From the NCBI GenBank assembly GCA_016873935.1, contig VGVT01000003.1:51949-115948 (forward strand): a stretch of DNA of 64,000 nucleotides, written 5' to 3'. Source of the DNA: Betaproteobacteria bacterium (GTDB taxonomy: Bacteria; Pseudomonadota; Gammaproteobacteria; Burkholderiales; Thiobacillaceae). The notes under the pieces are model-generated. The model had not been told where the DNA came from, made no database searches, and saw nothing but the letters and a program-made list of their open reading frames with translations. Of this stretch, positions 42,093 through 51,054 are shown in pieces; the stretch's first letter is position 1; every line of letters starts with the position of its first letter. The translations under genes and the position numbers were made by a program.

Positions 42093-44765
42093 TTAAGCGC
42101 GCGCTCCGCCGGAGACGGTCACCACTGCGCCCTTCGGGCTGTTGCCGGCAGAACCGGTAATGCGGCTTTCCGGCACTTCGGGGCGCTCGACTTCGCGGAA
42201 CACCTGGGCATTCGCCCCGGCGCCGCGCGGGTTGCCGCGCATCGACATGTTGCGCGACAGACTCGATGCCCCCTCGGTCCCGGTGACGCGGCTTTGCGCA
42301 TGCCAGGCGTCGCCGGTGATGCGCGTGCCGGCCTGGCTACCCTCGCCGGTGAGGCGCAGGGCCGCGGCGACGACTTCCGTCTGTTCGGCCTGGGACGCTG
42401 CGGCACCCATGTGGCGGAACTCCGGCGTGCCGGTGATCAGGCCGCCGGCCTTGTTGACCGGACCGGTGATGCGCTCGCCGCTGTAGCCGGTACCGGTCAC
42501 CGCCTGGCTACCGCGCTGCCAGGCCTGACGCGCCGGGGAGACGATGCTGAAATCGATGGGCGCGGGCGGCCGCGCGGGTTCTTCCCAAGCCCGCGCGCGG
42601 GACACGAAGCGGCCGCTGGCGGCGCACTGGCCGGCGCCGTTGTCCGGCCCCATGTAAGGAGTGCCGCTGACCGGGCCGCAGGCGCCGCGCTCGTCGCCGG
42701 TGACCACGGAACCACCGGCGCCGGGCCGGTCACCGGTCACGGCGGTGGCGGGAATCACCGCGCTGTCGCGGACGCGGGCCGCCTGCGCCGCCACTTCGGG
42801 CGCGGCGCAGAAACCGCCGTACTGGCCACGGCCGATATAGGGCGTGCCGCTGATGGGCGCGCAACTGCCGTACTCGTCACCGGTGACCTTGCCCGAACGA
42901 CCAGGCAGGCTGCCGGTGACGGGCTGGCCGCGCCAGGTCTGATCCACCGCAACCTTGGCCACGGGTTGCGCTTGGGTGCCGTCGACGCGCGCGGCGCCGA
43001 CATAGTCCATACCGGTGACGGGAATGCACCCGTCGCTCACGTCACCGGACATTTTTGGGCTGGTGTTCACCTCCGTACCGGTCACCGTGCGTCCGGCCAG
43101 GGTCTGCATGGCCCCCACCTTGCGCGGGCTCGGGGTCTTGCACAGTTCGGCGAAGTCGCCGCTGTTGTAATACTGGCTGCCGGTGATGGGCCGGCAGGAA
43201 CCCGGCTCGTCGCCGGTGACCTTGCCGGAGCGGCCGACCTCGGTGCCGGACACGGCCTGGCTGCCGCTGGAGGACATCACGCTGACCTTGCGCGGCGTGG
43301 CCGGCGGCGTGCTCTGGCACAGTTCCTGATACTGCTCGGCGGCCAGATACTGGGTGCCGGTGATGCCACGACAGGCGCCCGGCTCGTCGCCGGTGATCTT
43401 GGCGGTGTGGCCGACGGCGGTGCCGGTGACCGGCTTGCCCTGCGCGGTATGCGAGACCACGACCTTGTCCGGAGCGGTGTCGGCGGCCGGCTGCGCGTAG
43501 CGCGTGCCGGTGATGGCGCGGTCGGCGCCGGGCTCGTCGCCCGTCACCTTGCCCGAGCGGCCCACCAGCGTGCCCGAGACGGCCTTGCCCTTCTCGCTCT
43601 GGGTCACGCCGACCTTCGCGGGGGCCGACGCCGGACGAGTCGCGCAGAACTCGTCGAAACGCTCGGCGGACAGGTATTCGGTACCCGTGATGCCGCGGCA
43701 GGCGCCCACCTCGTCGCCCGTGACCTTGGTGGAACGTCCCACCTCGGTACCGGTGACGGTGCGGCTGCTCAGCGTGCTGCCCACGCCCACCTTCGCCGGA
43801 GCCGGAGCGGGACGGGTGTCGCAGAGAGCGGTGTACTGCTCGTTGCCGATGTATTCGGTGCCGGTGATGGCGCGGCAGGAACCGGGCTCGTTGCCGGTCA
43901 CCTTCTTGCTGCGCTCCACCTGGGTGCCGGTGACGGACTGGCCGGAGAGGGTGTGGCCCTCTTCCACCTTGGCCGGGGCCGGGGTGGTCTGGCGCGCCTT
44001 CATGCGTCCGCTCGGGCGCGACTCGCCGCTGGCGCCGACGCGGCCGGCCAGGGACTGCACCAGGCGGCGCTGCATGGCGACCTGGCGGCCGGTGGCGCCT
44101 TTGGCAATGGCGGCCTGCCAATCCTGCTCGGGCATGGTGGCGGCGATCTTGGTGGCCTGGGCGACGCGCTTGAGGCCGGCCTTGCCATCCTGGGCCAGCG
44201 CCGCGCGACGGGCACGCGCCAGGGCGCGACCGGTGGGCTCGACATTGGTCCTAGCGACGACGACCTGCGTGGCGAAACTGGCCACCGCGGCCTCGCGCAC
44301 CTCGGCGGCCGCTTGCGTTTGCGCGGCGCCGCATCCGCCCGGCGCGCCGTTGCAACCGCAACCACAGGTGGTGGCGGGTTCGGCGGCGGCCACGGTCTGG
44401 CGCGTGGGACGCACGTGACCCGAAGGACGGCTGGCGGTGGGCTGCAAGGCGGCCTTGCCGGCGAGGCTCAGCGCCTCGCGACGGGCGCGACTGGCCTTGG
44501 GCGCGCTGGCGGCCCGGAGTTGGGCAATCAGCGCGGAGTCCGGCAGGGCGGCGGCGTCAACCTGGGACGCGACCGCGACGCCGGGTGCGGTCGGGGCCGC
44601 CGGCATGGCGGCCGGGGCGACGCGCCGGGTCGATGCCTGACGCGCATCCGCGCCTTTGACGGCGGCGGTCTTGCCGTGCAAGGCCATGGCCTTGCGACGC
44701 TTCAGGGCCAACTCGCGCCCGGACAGGGTGGCGCTGGCCGAGCTATCTGCGGCTTGTGTCATCAC
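42093..44765 (-). CDS. csoS2: Carboxysome scaffold protein CsoS2 (full-length form)
   Basis: An 890-residue, intrinsically disordered, repeat-rich protein. Four N-terminal repeats (GRELALKRRKAMALHGK, ARREALSLAGK, ARARRAALAQDGK, GRQVAMQRRLVQSLAG) bind RuBisCO. Seven middle repeats have the pattern VTGTxVxRSxKVTGDExGxCRxITGTxY..., with paired cysteines in most; the third copy lacks its usual Cys. The C-terminal part carries VTGDERGACGPVSGTPYMG and anchors the shell. Codons 570-572 (Pro-Lys-Met) lie on a frameshift site that would give a short form of about 574 residues. It follows cbbS by 126 bases. Confidence 0.95.
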   Translation of the reverse strand: MMTQAADSSASATLSGRELALKRRKAMALHGKTAAVKGADARQASTRRVAPAAMPAAPTAPGVAVASQVDAAALPDSALIAQLRAASAPKASRARREALSLAGKAALQPTASRPSGHVRPTRQTVAAAEPATTCGCGCNGAPGGCGAAQTQAAAEVREAAVASFATQVVVARTNVEPTGRALARARRAALAQDGKAGLKRVAQATKIAATMPEQDWQAAIAKGATGRQVAMQRRLVQSLAGRVGASGESRPSGRMKARQTTPAPAKVEEGHTLSGQSVTGTQVERSKKVTGNEPGSCRAITGTEYIGNEQYTALCDTRPAPAPAKVGVGSTLSSRTVTGTEVGRSTKVTGDEVGACRGITGTEYLSAERFDEFCATRPASAPAKVGVTQSEKGKAVSGTLVGRSGKVTGDEPGADRAITGTRYAQPAADTAPDKVVVSHTAQGKPVTGTAVGHTAKITGDEPGACRGITGTQYLAAEQYQELCQSTPPATPRKVSVMSSSGSQAVSGTEVGRSGKVTGDEPGSCRPITGSQYYNSGDFAELCKTPSPRKVGAMQTLAGRTVTGTEVNTSPKMSGDVSDGCIPVTGMDYVGAARVDGTQAQPVAKVAVDQTWRGQPVTGSLPGRSGKVTGDEYGSCAPISGTPYIGRGQYGGFCAAPEVAAQAARVRDSAVIPATAVTGDRPGAGGSVVTGDERGACGPVSGTPYMGPDNGAGQCAASGRFVSRARAWEEPARPPAPIDFSIVSPARQAWQRGSQAVTGTGYSGERITGPVNKAGGLITGTPEFRHMGAAASQAEQTEVVAAALRLTGEGSQAGTRITGDAWHAQSRVTGTEGASSLSRNMSMRGNPRGAGANAQVFREVERPEVPESRITGSAGNSPKGAVVTVSGGARA
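43012..43074 (-). promoter_or_regulatory. Candidate -1 programmed frameshift site in csoS2
   Basis: Reading leftward: a Shine-Dalgarno-like GGAGGTG (43074-43068), eight bases, then the heptamer C-CCA-AAA (43059-43053) in the zero frame, a 4-base spacer, then the hairpin CCGGTGACG (43048-43040) facing CGTCACCGG (43020-43012). Slipping back one base adds Asn-Val-Arg and stops at TGA (43044-43042). The product would be a short CsoS2A of about 574 residues lacking the last middle repeat and the C-terminal domain. Programmed frameshifting in CsoS2 is known in Halothiobacillus; here it is predicted from sequence. Confidence 0.8.
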
Positions 44766-44891
44766 TTACCTCGAACTGTGTTAAGGCTTGCTGCGGACGC
44801 GGACCTGCGCGGCCCGCCTCCGCACCAAACCGCATGCGGGAAGAATCATGGGCGACGGACGGACAAGCCGTGCCGCCGCCCCCGCCGAACA

Positions 44892-45218
44892 TCAGCGATA
44901 GACCACGAAGGCCATGCCCTGGCTCTGGGCATAGTTGTCATACGCAACAAAGCGAACCATCTGGTCCGGGAATTCGCGATGGCAAGCCTCGATTTCGGCC
45001 AGCACAGCATCAATGGACTGCTCGCCGAACAGCGGCAGCTTCCACATGTACCAGAAGTTGACACGCGCGGTGGTGCCCTTCTCGGTATGCTCAACGGCGG
45101 GGTTCCAGCCCTGGCTGATGCAGTAGGCGATTTGCCGACGCACCTGATCCGGGGTCATCTGCGGCAGGTAGGAGAAAGTCTCGAACTTCTTGGTCGAACG
45201 ATAAGCTTGTACAGCCAT
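44892..45218 (-). CDS. cbbS: RuBisCO small subunit, form IA
   Basis: A 108-residue small subunit starting [30 protein letters not shown]. It includes [23 protein letters not shown] and [23 protein letters not shown], typical of form IA. It follows cbbL by 86 bases that hold a stable hairpin. Confidence 0.97.
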   Translation of the reverse strand: MAVQAYRSTKKFETFSYLPQMTPDQVRRQIAYCISQGWNPAVEHTEKGTTARVNFWYMWKLPLFGEQSIDAVLAEIEACHREFPDQMVRFVAYDNYAQSQGMAFVVYR

Positions 45219-45249
45219 TTCAGGATTCCTTTCAACTCGTGTGATCTGG

Positions 45250-45281
45250 ATCCCGGACCGGGCTTACGACCCGTCCGGGAT
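45250..45281 (-). promoter_or_regulatory. Hairpin between cbbL and cbbS
   Basis: ATCCCGGAC at 45250-45258 faces GTCCGGGAT at 45273-45281 in the gap after the cbbL stop, and the loop side can extend the stem with one bulge. It may stabilise the cbbL message end or partly end transcription and so help set the cbbL:cbbS ratio. Confidence 0.65.
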
Positions 45282-45304
45282 GACGTCGCGCCTTCGGCAC
45301 GGCG

Positions 45305-46726
45305 TCACTTGTTGGCGATATCCAGCTTGTCGACGGTGTCGAACTCGAACTTGATTTCCTTCCAGGTTTCCATGGCGATCTTCAGTTCGGGACTGTTCTG
45401 GGCGGCGGCGGTGAGGATCTCCTTGCCTTCCTTCTCCAGCTGACGGCCTTCGTTGCGGGCCTGCACGCAGGCTTCCAGCGCGACGCGGTTGGCGGCGGCG
45501 CCGGCGGCGTTGCCCCAGGGGTGGCCCAGGGTGCCGCCACCGAACTGCAGCACGGAGTCGTCACCGAAGATGGTGACCAGGGCGGGCATGTGCCAGACGT
45601 GGATACCACCGGAAGCGACGGCGAAGGCGCCGGGCATGGAGCCCCAATCCTGGTCGAAGAAGATGCCGCGGCTGCGGTCTTCCGGCACAAAGGATTCACG
45701 CAGCAGGTCGATCCAGCCCAGGGTGGAGGCGCGGTCGCCTTCCAGCTTGCCGACGACGGTGCCGGTGTGCAGGTGGTCGCCGCCGGACAGACGGGCGATC
45801 TTGGTCAGCACGCGGAAGTGGATGCCGTGGTGCGGGTTGCGGTCGACCACGGCGTGCATGGCGCGGTGCAGGTGCAGGAGGATGCCGTTGTCACGACACC
45901 AGTTGGCCAGACCCGTGTTGGCGCAGAAGCCGCCGGTGATGTAGTCGTGCATGATGATGGGGGCGCCGATTTCCTTGGCGTACTCGGCACGCTTGTACAT
46001 CTCTTCCGGGGTGGGAGCGGTCACGTTCAGGTAGTGACCCTTGCGCTCGCCGGTCTCGGCTTCGGCCTTGTGGATGGCTTCCATGACGAAGTCGAAACGC
46101 TGACGCCAACGCATGAAGGGCTGGCTGTTGACGTTCTCGTCGTCCTTGGTGAAGTCCAGACCGCCGCGCAGGCACTCGTACACGGCGCGGCCGTAGTTCT
46201 TGGCGGACAGACCCAGCTTCGGCTTGATGGTGCAGCCGAGCATCGGACGGCCGTACTTGTTCATGATGTCGCGCTCGACCTGGATGCCCAGGGGCGGGCC
46301 GCCGCAGGTCTTGACGTAGGCGATGGGGAAGCGGATGTCTTCCAGACGCAGGGCGCGCACCGCCTTGAAGCCGAACACGTTGCCGACCAGGGAGGTGAAC
46401 ACGTTCACCACGGAGCCCTCTTCGAACAGGTCGATCGGGTAGGCGATGAAGGCGTAGAAGGCGGTGTCGTCGCCGGGCACGTCCTCGATGCGATAGGCGC
46501 GACCCTTGTAGTAATCCATGTCGGTCAAGAGGTCGGTCCACACCGTGGTCCAGGTGCCGGTGGAAGACTCCGCACACACGGCGGCGGCGGCCTCTTCACG
46601 GTCGACGCCAGGCTGGGGGGTAATCTTGAAGCAAGCCAGGAGGTCGGTGTCCAGCGGGGTGTAGTCCGGCATCCAGTAAGTGTGGCGGTATTCCTTCACG
46701 CCAGCGCTATACGTCTTCACAGCCAT
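45305..46726 (-). CDS. cbbL: RuBisCO large subunit, form IA
   Basis: A 473-residue large subunit beginning [21 protein letters not shown]. Active-site pieces are [18 protein letters not shown] (carbamylated Lys), [18 protein letters not shown] (loop 6) and [16 protein letters not shown]. It fixes CO2 on ribulose bisphosphate inside the carboxysome. The ATG at 46726 is preceded by AAGGAG; a longer frame upstream is not conserved. It is the first gene of the leftward carboxysome operon and is divergent from cbbR. Confidence 0.98.
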   Translation of the reverse strand: MAVKTYSAGVKEYRHTYWMPDYTPLDTDLLACFKITPQPGVDREEAAAAVCAESSTGTWTTVWTDLLTDMDYYKGRAYRIEDVPGDDTAFYAFIAYPIDLFEEGSVVNVFTSLVGNVFGFKAVRALRLEDIRFPIAYVKTCGGPPLGIQVERDIMNKYGRPMLGCTIKPKLGLSAKNYGRAVYECLRGGLDFTKDDENVNSQPFMRWRQRFDFVMEAIHKAEAETGERKGHYLNVTAPTPEEMYKRAEYAKEIGAPIIMHDYITGGFCANTGLANWCRDNGILLHLHRAMHAVVDRNPHHGIHFRVLTKIARLSGGDHLHTGTVVGKLEGDRASTLGWIDLLRESFVPEDRSRGIFFDQDWGSMPGAFAVASGGIHVWHMPALVTIFGDDSVLQFGGGTLGHPWGNAAGAAANRVALEACVQARNEGRQLEKEGKEILTAAAQNSPELKIAMETWKEIKFEFDTVDKLDIANK

Positions 46727-46846
46727 GAGTAAGCTCCTTAATTTCGGGATTGCTTTGAACCTCATCGACCGATTTGTCGATTTGGAGGTCTGCGGATAAT
46801 GCGCACATCAAACCATAAATAACAGTCACGATTTTCTATTGACGTG

Positions 46847-46862
46847 ATAGATTTAAATCTAT
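46847..46862. promoter_or_regulatory. Palindrome in the cbbR-cbbL divergent promoter region
   Basis: ATAGATTTAAATCTAT is a perfect 16-base palindrome in the 190-base gap between divergent cbbL and cbbR. TTGACG just before it (46839-46844) is a plausible -35 element for cbbR. LysR-type regulators bind AT-rich palindromes of T-N11-A type near their own promoters, so this is a candidate CbbR site. Confidence 0.6.
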
Positions 46863-46916
46863 TCTGTTACCCTCTCCCTCGCCACCGCGCGGTGGCCGAG
46901 AAGGCAAGCATAGACC

Positions 46917-47825
46917 ATGCGGCACAGCACGTTCAGACAACTTGAGATCTTCGAGGCCATCGCCCGGCTTGGCAGCTTTACCCGCGCCGCCGAGGAACTG
47001 CATCTGACGCAGCCGACGGTGTCCATGCAGATGAAGAAACTGTGCGACGCGGTGGGCACCGCGCTGGTCGAGCAGGTAGGCAAGAAGGTGCTGCTCACCG
47101 AGGACGGCCGCGAACTGGCCCAGGCCAGCCGCGACATCTTCGCCATCCTCGACCGCTATGCCATGTCGGTGGCCGAACGCCAGGGCCTGCGCAAGGGCCG
47201 CCTGCGGCTGATGGCCATCACCACCGCCTCCTATTTCGCGCCCCGTTTGCTGGGAGCCTTCAGCAAGCGGCATCCGGGCATCGAGGTCTCCCTGCGCGTC
47301 ACCAACAAGGAGCAGGTGCTGGCGAGCATGACCGACAATCTGGACGACCTCTACCTGCTGGGTACGCCACCCGACGAGGTCGACGTCGTCGCCATGCCCA
47401 TCATGGACAATCCCATTGTTGTCCTGGCGCCGCCGGATCACCCGCTGGCCGAAGCCAGGCGCATCAGCCTGGAACGCCTGGCCCAGGAACCGTGGATCAT
47501 GCGTGAGGCCGGTTCCGGTACGCGCAAGGCCATCGAACGCCTGTTCCTGGGACGCGGCCTGGAGATTCGGCCGCGCCTGGAACTGGGCAGCAACGAAGCG
47601 ATCAAGCAGGCCATCCTGTCCGGCCTTGGCCTGTCCGCCCTGTCCGGTCATACCCTGGTGCTGCATCAGCCCGGCCAGTTCGCCGTGCTCGATGCCGAGG
47701 GCTTCCCGATCCAGCGGCACTGGTACGCGGTCTATCCCGCCGGTCGCCAGATTTCCACCGTGGCCCGCGCGTTCCTCGACTTCCTGCTGGCCGATCGCGG
47801 CCCGGAGAACCATGCCCGCGCCTAA
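46917..47825 (+). CDS. cbbR: LysR-family regulator CbbR
   Basis: A 302-residue LysR-type regulator. The N-terminal helix-turn-helix reads FRQLEIFEAIARLGSFTRAAEELHLTQPTVSMQMKKL, and the effector domain includes LGTPPDEVDVVAMPIMDNPIVVLAP and AGSGTRKAIERLF. CbbR activates the Calvin-cycle genes in response to metabolites. It is divergent from cbbL. It overlaps the start of rsmB by 14 bases. Confidence 0.95.
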   Translation: MRHSTFRQLEIFEAIARLGSFTRAAEELHLTQPTVSMQMKKLCDAVGTALVEQVGKKVLLTEDGRELAQASRDIFAILDRYAMSVAERQGLRKGRLRLMAITTASYFAPRLLGAFSKRHPGIEVSLRVTNKEQVLASMTDNLDDLYLLGTPPDEVDVVAMPIMDNPIVVLAPPDHPLAEARRISLERLAQEPWIMREAGSGTRKAIERLFLGRGLEIRPRLELGSNEAIKQAILSGLGLSALSGHTLVLHQPGQFAVLDAEGFPIQRHWYAVYPAGRQISTVARAFLDFLLADRGPENHARA

Positions 47826-49170
47826 GTCCATGTCCGGCCGGCGCGCGGCCGAGCGCCGGGTTGAACCGCCCGGCCAGGATTTGACCGCCGCCATCGACGC
47901 CCTGGCGGAAGTGCTGGAACTGGACCGACCCGCCGACGTCCGCCTGTCCGCCTGCTTCCGCGCCGACCCCAAGCTGGGCGCGCGCGACCGGGCCTTCATC
48001 GCCGAGGCGGTCTATGGTGTCTTGCGCCACCTGCGCAGCCTGCAAGTGCTGGCCGCTCCCCCAGTGAAGCCGTTGGCGGCTTTGCCGCCTTCCGGAATCG
48101 GCGTACCCCTTGCGGGTGCCACCCCACGCCGCCTGCTGCTGGCCTGGCTGGCCCGCCATGGCGGCCGCAACCTGCGCGAGTTTGAATCCCTGGTGGACAA
48201 GGACGACCTGGAATGGCTGCGCGGACTGAAGGGCGCGAGTCTGGACGAGCAGCCGGAGGCGGTACGTCTCGACCTGCCGGACTGGCTGCACGAGCGCCTG
48301 CTGGCCCAGTATGGCGAACGATTGCCTGGCCTGATGGCCGCCCTCAACAGCCCGGCGCCGCTGGACCTGCGCGTCAACAGCCTGAAGGCCGGGCGCGACA
48401 CTTTACTCGCGGAACTGGCCGGCGAAGGCCTGGCCGCCGCGCCCACGCCCTACTCGCCCCTGGGCATCCGCCTTCAAGGCAAGCCGGCCCTGCAAAAACA
48501 CGGACGTTACCTCGACGGCAGCTTCGAAGTGCAGGATGAGGGCAGCCAGTTGCTGGGACTCCTGCTGGCGCCGCGCCGGGGCGAGATGGTGTGCGACTTC
48601 TGCGCCGGCGCCGGCGGCAAGACCCTGCTGCTGGGCGCCCTGATGCACAGCGCCGGTCGCCTGTACGCCTTCGACGTTTCGGAAAAGCGCCTGGCCAAGC
48701 TCAAGCCCCGCCTGGCCCGCTCCGGCCTCTCCAACGTGCAGGGCCTGCTCATCGCCCACGAACGGGACGCCAAGGTGAAGCGCCTGGCCGGCAAATTCGA
48801 CCGGGTGCTGGTGGACGCCCCCTGCTCGGGCCTCGGCACCCTGCGCCGCAACCCGGACCTGAAATGGCGGCAGAGCCCGCAGTCGGTGACGGAGCTGAAC
48901 GCCAAGCAGGCCGCCATCCTGGCCTCGGCGGCCAGCCTGGTGAAGGCCGGCGGCCGCCTGGTCTACGCCACGTGCAGCCTGCTCGCCGAAGAAAACGAGG
49001 CCATCGTCGAGGCGTTCCTGGCGGCGCATCCCGAATTTCGCGTGTTGCCGGCGGGCGAGGTGCTCGCCGCCCAGAAAATCCCTTTGGAAATGGGCGCCTA
49101 TTTCCGCCTGGAGCCGGCGACCCACGGCGCCGACGGGTTTTTCGCGGCCGTGCTCGAACACCGGGCATGA
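47812..49170 (+). CDS. rsmB: 16S rRNA m5C967 methyltransferase RsmB (Sun)
   Basis: A 452-residue RNA methyltransferase. The N-terminal NusB-like part (about residues 20-140) is followed by the catalytic domain with SAM motif CDFCAGAGGKTLLLGALM, the PCS motif VDAPCSGLGTLRRNPDLKW and the second cysteine YATCSLLAEENEAIV. About 25 residues in the N-terminal part (VKPLAALPPSGIGVPLAGA) are not usual and coincide with a repeat in the DNA. The ATG at 47812 has GGAG four bases upstream; ATG at 47830 is the alternative. Confidence 0.9.
   Translation: MPAPKSMSGRRAAERRVEPPGQDLTAAIDALAEVLELDRPADVRLSACFRADPKLGARDRAFIAEAVYGVLRHLRSLQVLAAPPVKPLAALPPSGIGVPLAGATPRRLLLAWLARHGGRNLREFESLVDKDDLEWLRGLKGASLDEQPEAVRLDLPDWLHERLLAQYGERLPGLMAALNSPAPLDLRVNSLKAGRDTLLAELAGEGLAAAPTPYSPLGIRLQGKPALQKHGRYLDGSFEVQDEGSQLLGLLLAPRRGEMVCDFCAGAGGKTLLLGALMHSAGRLYAFDVSEKRLAKLKPRLARSGLSNVQGLLIAHERDAKVKRLAGKFDRVLVDAPCSGLGTLRRNPDLKWRQSPQSVTELNAKQAAILASAASLVKAGGRLVYATCSLLAEENEAIVEAFLAAHPEFRVLPAGEVLAAQKIPLEMGAYFRLEPATHGADGFFAAVLEHRA
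48062..48123. repeat. Repeat-like insertion in frame within rsmB
   Basis: The segment contains the palindrome GGCGGCTTTGCCGCC and the words GGCGTACCCC and GCGGGTGCCACC. It encodes extra residues (PLAALPPSGIGVPLAGA) between LRSLQVLAA and PRRLLLAWLARHGG, where relatives have little. Frame is preserved. Confidence 0.55.
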
Positions 49171-49730
49171 GTCGTGCCGTAGTCCTGATCGTCCTGGCCC
49201 TGGCCAGCCTTGTCGCCGGTGCCGGCGAGCCGCTGCGCCTGGACGCGCGCGGCTCGGTGCAAGTGGCCTTCACGCCCGGCGACGATGCCGGCGCCCTGGT
49301 GGTGGAGGCACTCCGCAAGGCCCGCAAACAAATCCTGGTGCAGGCCTACAGCTTCACCCACAAGGACATCGCCCAGGCCCTGGTGGATGCCAAGCGGCGC
49401 GGCGTCGACGTGCAGGTGATCGCCGATCGCCAGCAGATGGAAAGCGTGGCCACCAGCCGGGTGGTCTGGCTGGCGGAGCAGGGCGTGCCGGTCTGGATCG
49501 ACGCGGACCATGCCGCCGCCCACAACAAGGTCATGGTGATCGACAACGGCACGGCCGACGCCGCGGTCATCACCGGCTCGTTCAACTTCACCCATGCCGC
49601 GCAATACCGCAACGCGGAGAATCTGCTGCTGCTGCGCGGCAATGCCCCGCTCGCCGAGGCCTATGCGGCCAACTGGCGGCGGCACAAAATCCACTCTCTG
49701 CCCCTGCGCGCACGACAGGATAGCCCGTGA
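49167..49730 (+). CDS. Phospholipase D-family nuclease, probably exported
   Basis: A 187-residue protein with a signal peptide (MSRAVVLIVLALASLVAGAGEP) and one PLD active-site motif, HNKVMVIDNGTADAAVITGSFNF (HxK then a downstream Asp/Asn/Ser pattern). A single HKD motif and this length fit the Nuc/EndA dimeric nuclease group. It should cut DNA in the periplasm or outside. ATG overlaps the rsmB stop (ATGA), and its end overlaps the MscS start. Confidence 0.85.
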   Translation: MSRAVVLIVLALASLVAGAGEPLRLDARGSVQVAFTPGDDAGALVVEALRKARKQILVQAYSFTHKDIAQALVDAKRRGVDVQVIADRQQMESVATSRVVWLAEQGVPVWIDADHAAAHNKVMVIDNGTADAAVITGSFNFTHAAQYRNAENLLLLRGNAPLAEAYAANWRRHKIHSLPLRARQDSP

Positions 49731-51013
49731 ATCTCTCCGAAACGCCCAGCAACCTGATCGCCCCCCTGATCGACACCCTCGGCAACGCCGCCATGTGGAC
49801 GGAGGCCGCCGTGCTGGCGGCCATCGCCCTGGTTATCGGTTTCGCCGTGTACCGGCTGCGCCAGTGGACGGAGACCCAGGACGGCCTGCGCGGCCACCTG
49901 ACCCACTCCGACTGGAATCGCCTGATCCTGCCCGCCGCCCTGCTGCCCGCGGTGCTGATCGGCCGTGCCATCCTGGGCCACTGGCAGAGCGTGCACGTCT
50001 TCAACCTGGTCATGCCTTTGCTGCTGTCCTTCATCGCCATTCAGGGCTGCTTCTTCCTGCTGCGGCGCATCCTGCGGCCCAGCCGCGCCCTGCAGGTGGT
50101 GGAGAAGACGGTGTCCTGGCTGGTGTGGATCGTGTTCGCCCTGCACCTCACCGGCTACCTCGACGAGGCGGTGGCCGCCCTCGATGCCGTCGGCTTCAAC
50201 GCCGGCAAGCAGCATCTGTCCCTGTACACGCTGCTGGTGGGGCTGCTGTCGGTCACGCTGACGTTGATGGTCGCGCTGTGGCTGGCGCATCTGCTGGAAA
50301 GCCGCCTGATCGGCGCCATGCCCCTCACGCCCAATCTGCGCCTGGCCTTCAGCAAGCTCGCGCGCAGCCTGTTCATCGTCCTCGCTGTCCTCATCGCCCT
50401 GCCCCTGGTGGGCATCGACATCACCGTGCTGTCGGTGTTCGGCGGCGCCCTGGGCGTCGGCCTCGGCCTCGGCCTGCAGAAGATCGCCGCCAATTACGTG
50501 TCCGGCTTCACCCTGCTGCTGGACCAGTCCATCCGCATCGGCGACATGGTGCAGGTCAACGAGCACTATGGCGAGGTGAAGGAGATCGCCACCCGCTACA
50601 CGGTGCTGCGCGCCCTCAACGGCAGTGAAAGCATCATTCCCAACGAAACCATGATCATCAATCCGGTGATCAACCGGAGCCTTTCCGACAAGGACAATCA
50701 GATCCAGCTGCCCGTGCAGGTAGCCTACGGTTCCGACCTGGAGAAGATCCGTGCCCTGTTGTTGGATATCGCGTCCGACAATGACCGGGTGCTCAAATCT
50801 CCGGCGCCGAGGGTCCGGCTACAGTCCTTTGGTGACAACGGCATCAACCTGGAACTGGTGGTCTGGATCAGCGACCCGGAAGAAGGAGAACTCAACCTGC
50901 GCTCCGACCTGAACTGGACGATCTGGGCCGCATTCAAGCGGGAAAACATCGAAATCCCCTTCCCGCAAAGGGTTGTACACCTGGCCGCAAGATCCGATGC
51001 GCCGACATCGTGA
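49727..51013 (+). CDS. MscS-family mechanosensitive channel, GTG start
   Basis: A 428-residue protein. Five or six membrane segments precede the pore helix GGALGVGLGLGLQKIAANYVSGFTLLLDQSIRIGD, the MscS signature, and a cytosolic beta/alpha domain follows with YTVLRALNGSESIIPNETMI. Such channels release solutes on hypo-osmotic shock. The GTG at 49727 overlaps the stop of the nuclease gene (GTGA). Confidence 0.92.
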   Translation: MNLSETPSNLIAPLIDTLGNAAMWTEAAVLAAIALVIGFAVYRLRQWTETQDGLRGHLTHSDWNRLILPAALLPAVLIGRAILGHWQSVHVFNLVMPLLLSFIAIQGCFFLLRRILRPSRALQVVEKTVSWLVWIVFALHLTGYLDEAVAALDAVGFNAGKQHLSLYTLLVGLLSVTLTLMVALWLAHLLESRLIGAMPLTPNLRLAFSKLARSLFIVLAVLIALPLVGIDITVLSVFGGALGVGLGLGLQKIAANYVSGFTLLLDQSIRIGDMVQVNEHYGEVKEIATRYTVLRALNGSESIIPNETMIINPVINRSLSDKDNQIQLPVQVAYGSDLEKIRALLLDIASDNDRVLKSPAPRVRLQSFGDNGINLELVVWISDPEEGELNLRSDLNWTIWAAFKRENIEIPFPQRVVHLAARSDAPTS

Positions 51014-51054
51014 GGCGTAGAATGAACGCATTCCTCCCGCGCGAGCGTCCCTGA

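Noticed and set aside
42600..44000. Regularly spaced repeated DNA that could suggest a CRISPR array
   Set aside because: The repeats are codons of the CsoS2 middle repeats in one continuous frame, with unequal lengths and no unique spacers.
41970..45443. A very long open frame on the plus strand opposite csoS2, csoSCA and cbbS
   Set aside because: It is antisense to certain genes. The repeat pattern in it is only the mirror of the CsoS2 repeats, and high GC makes such open frames common.
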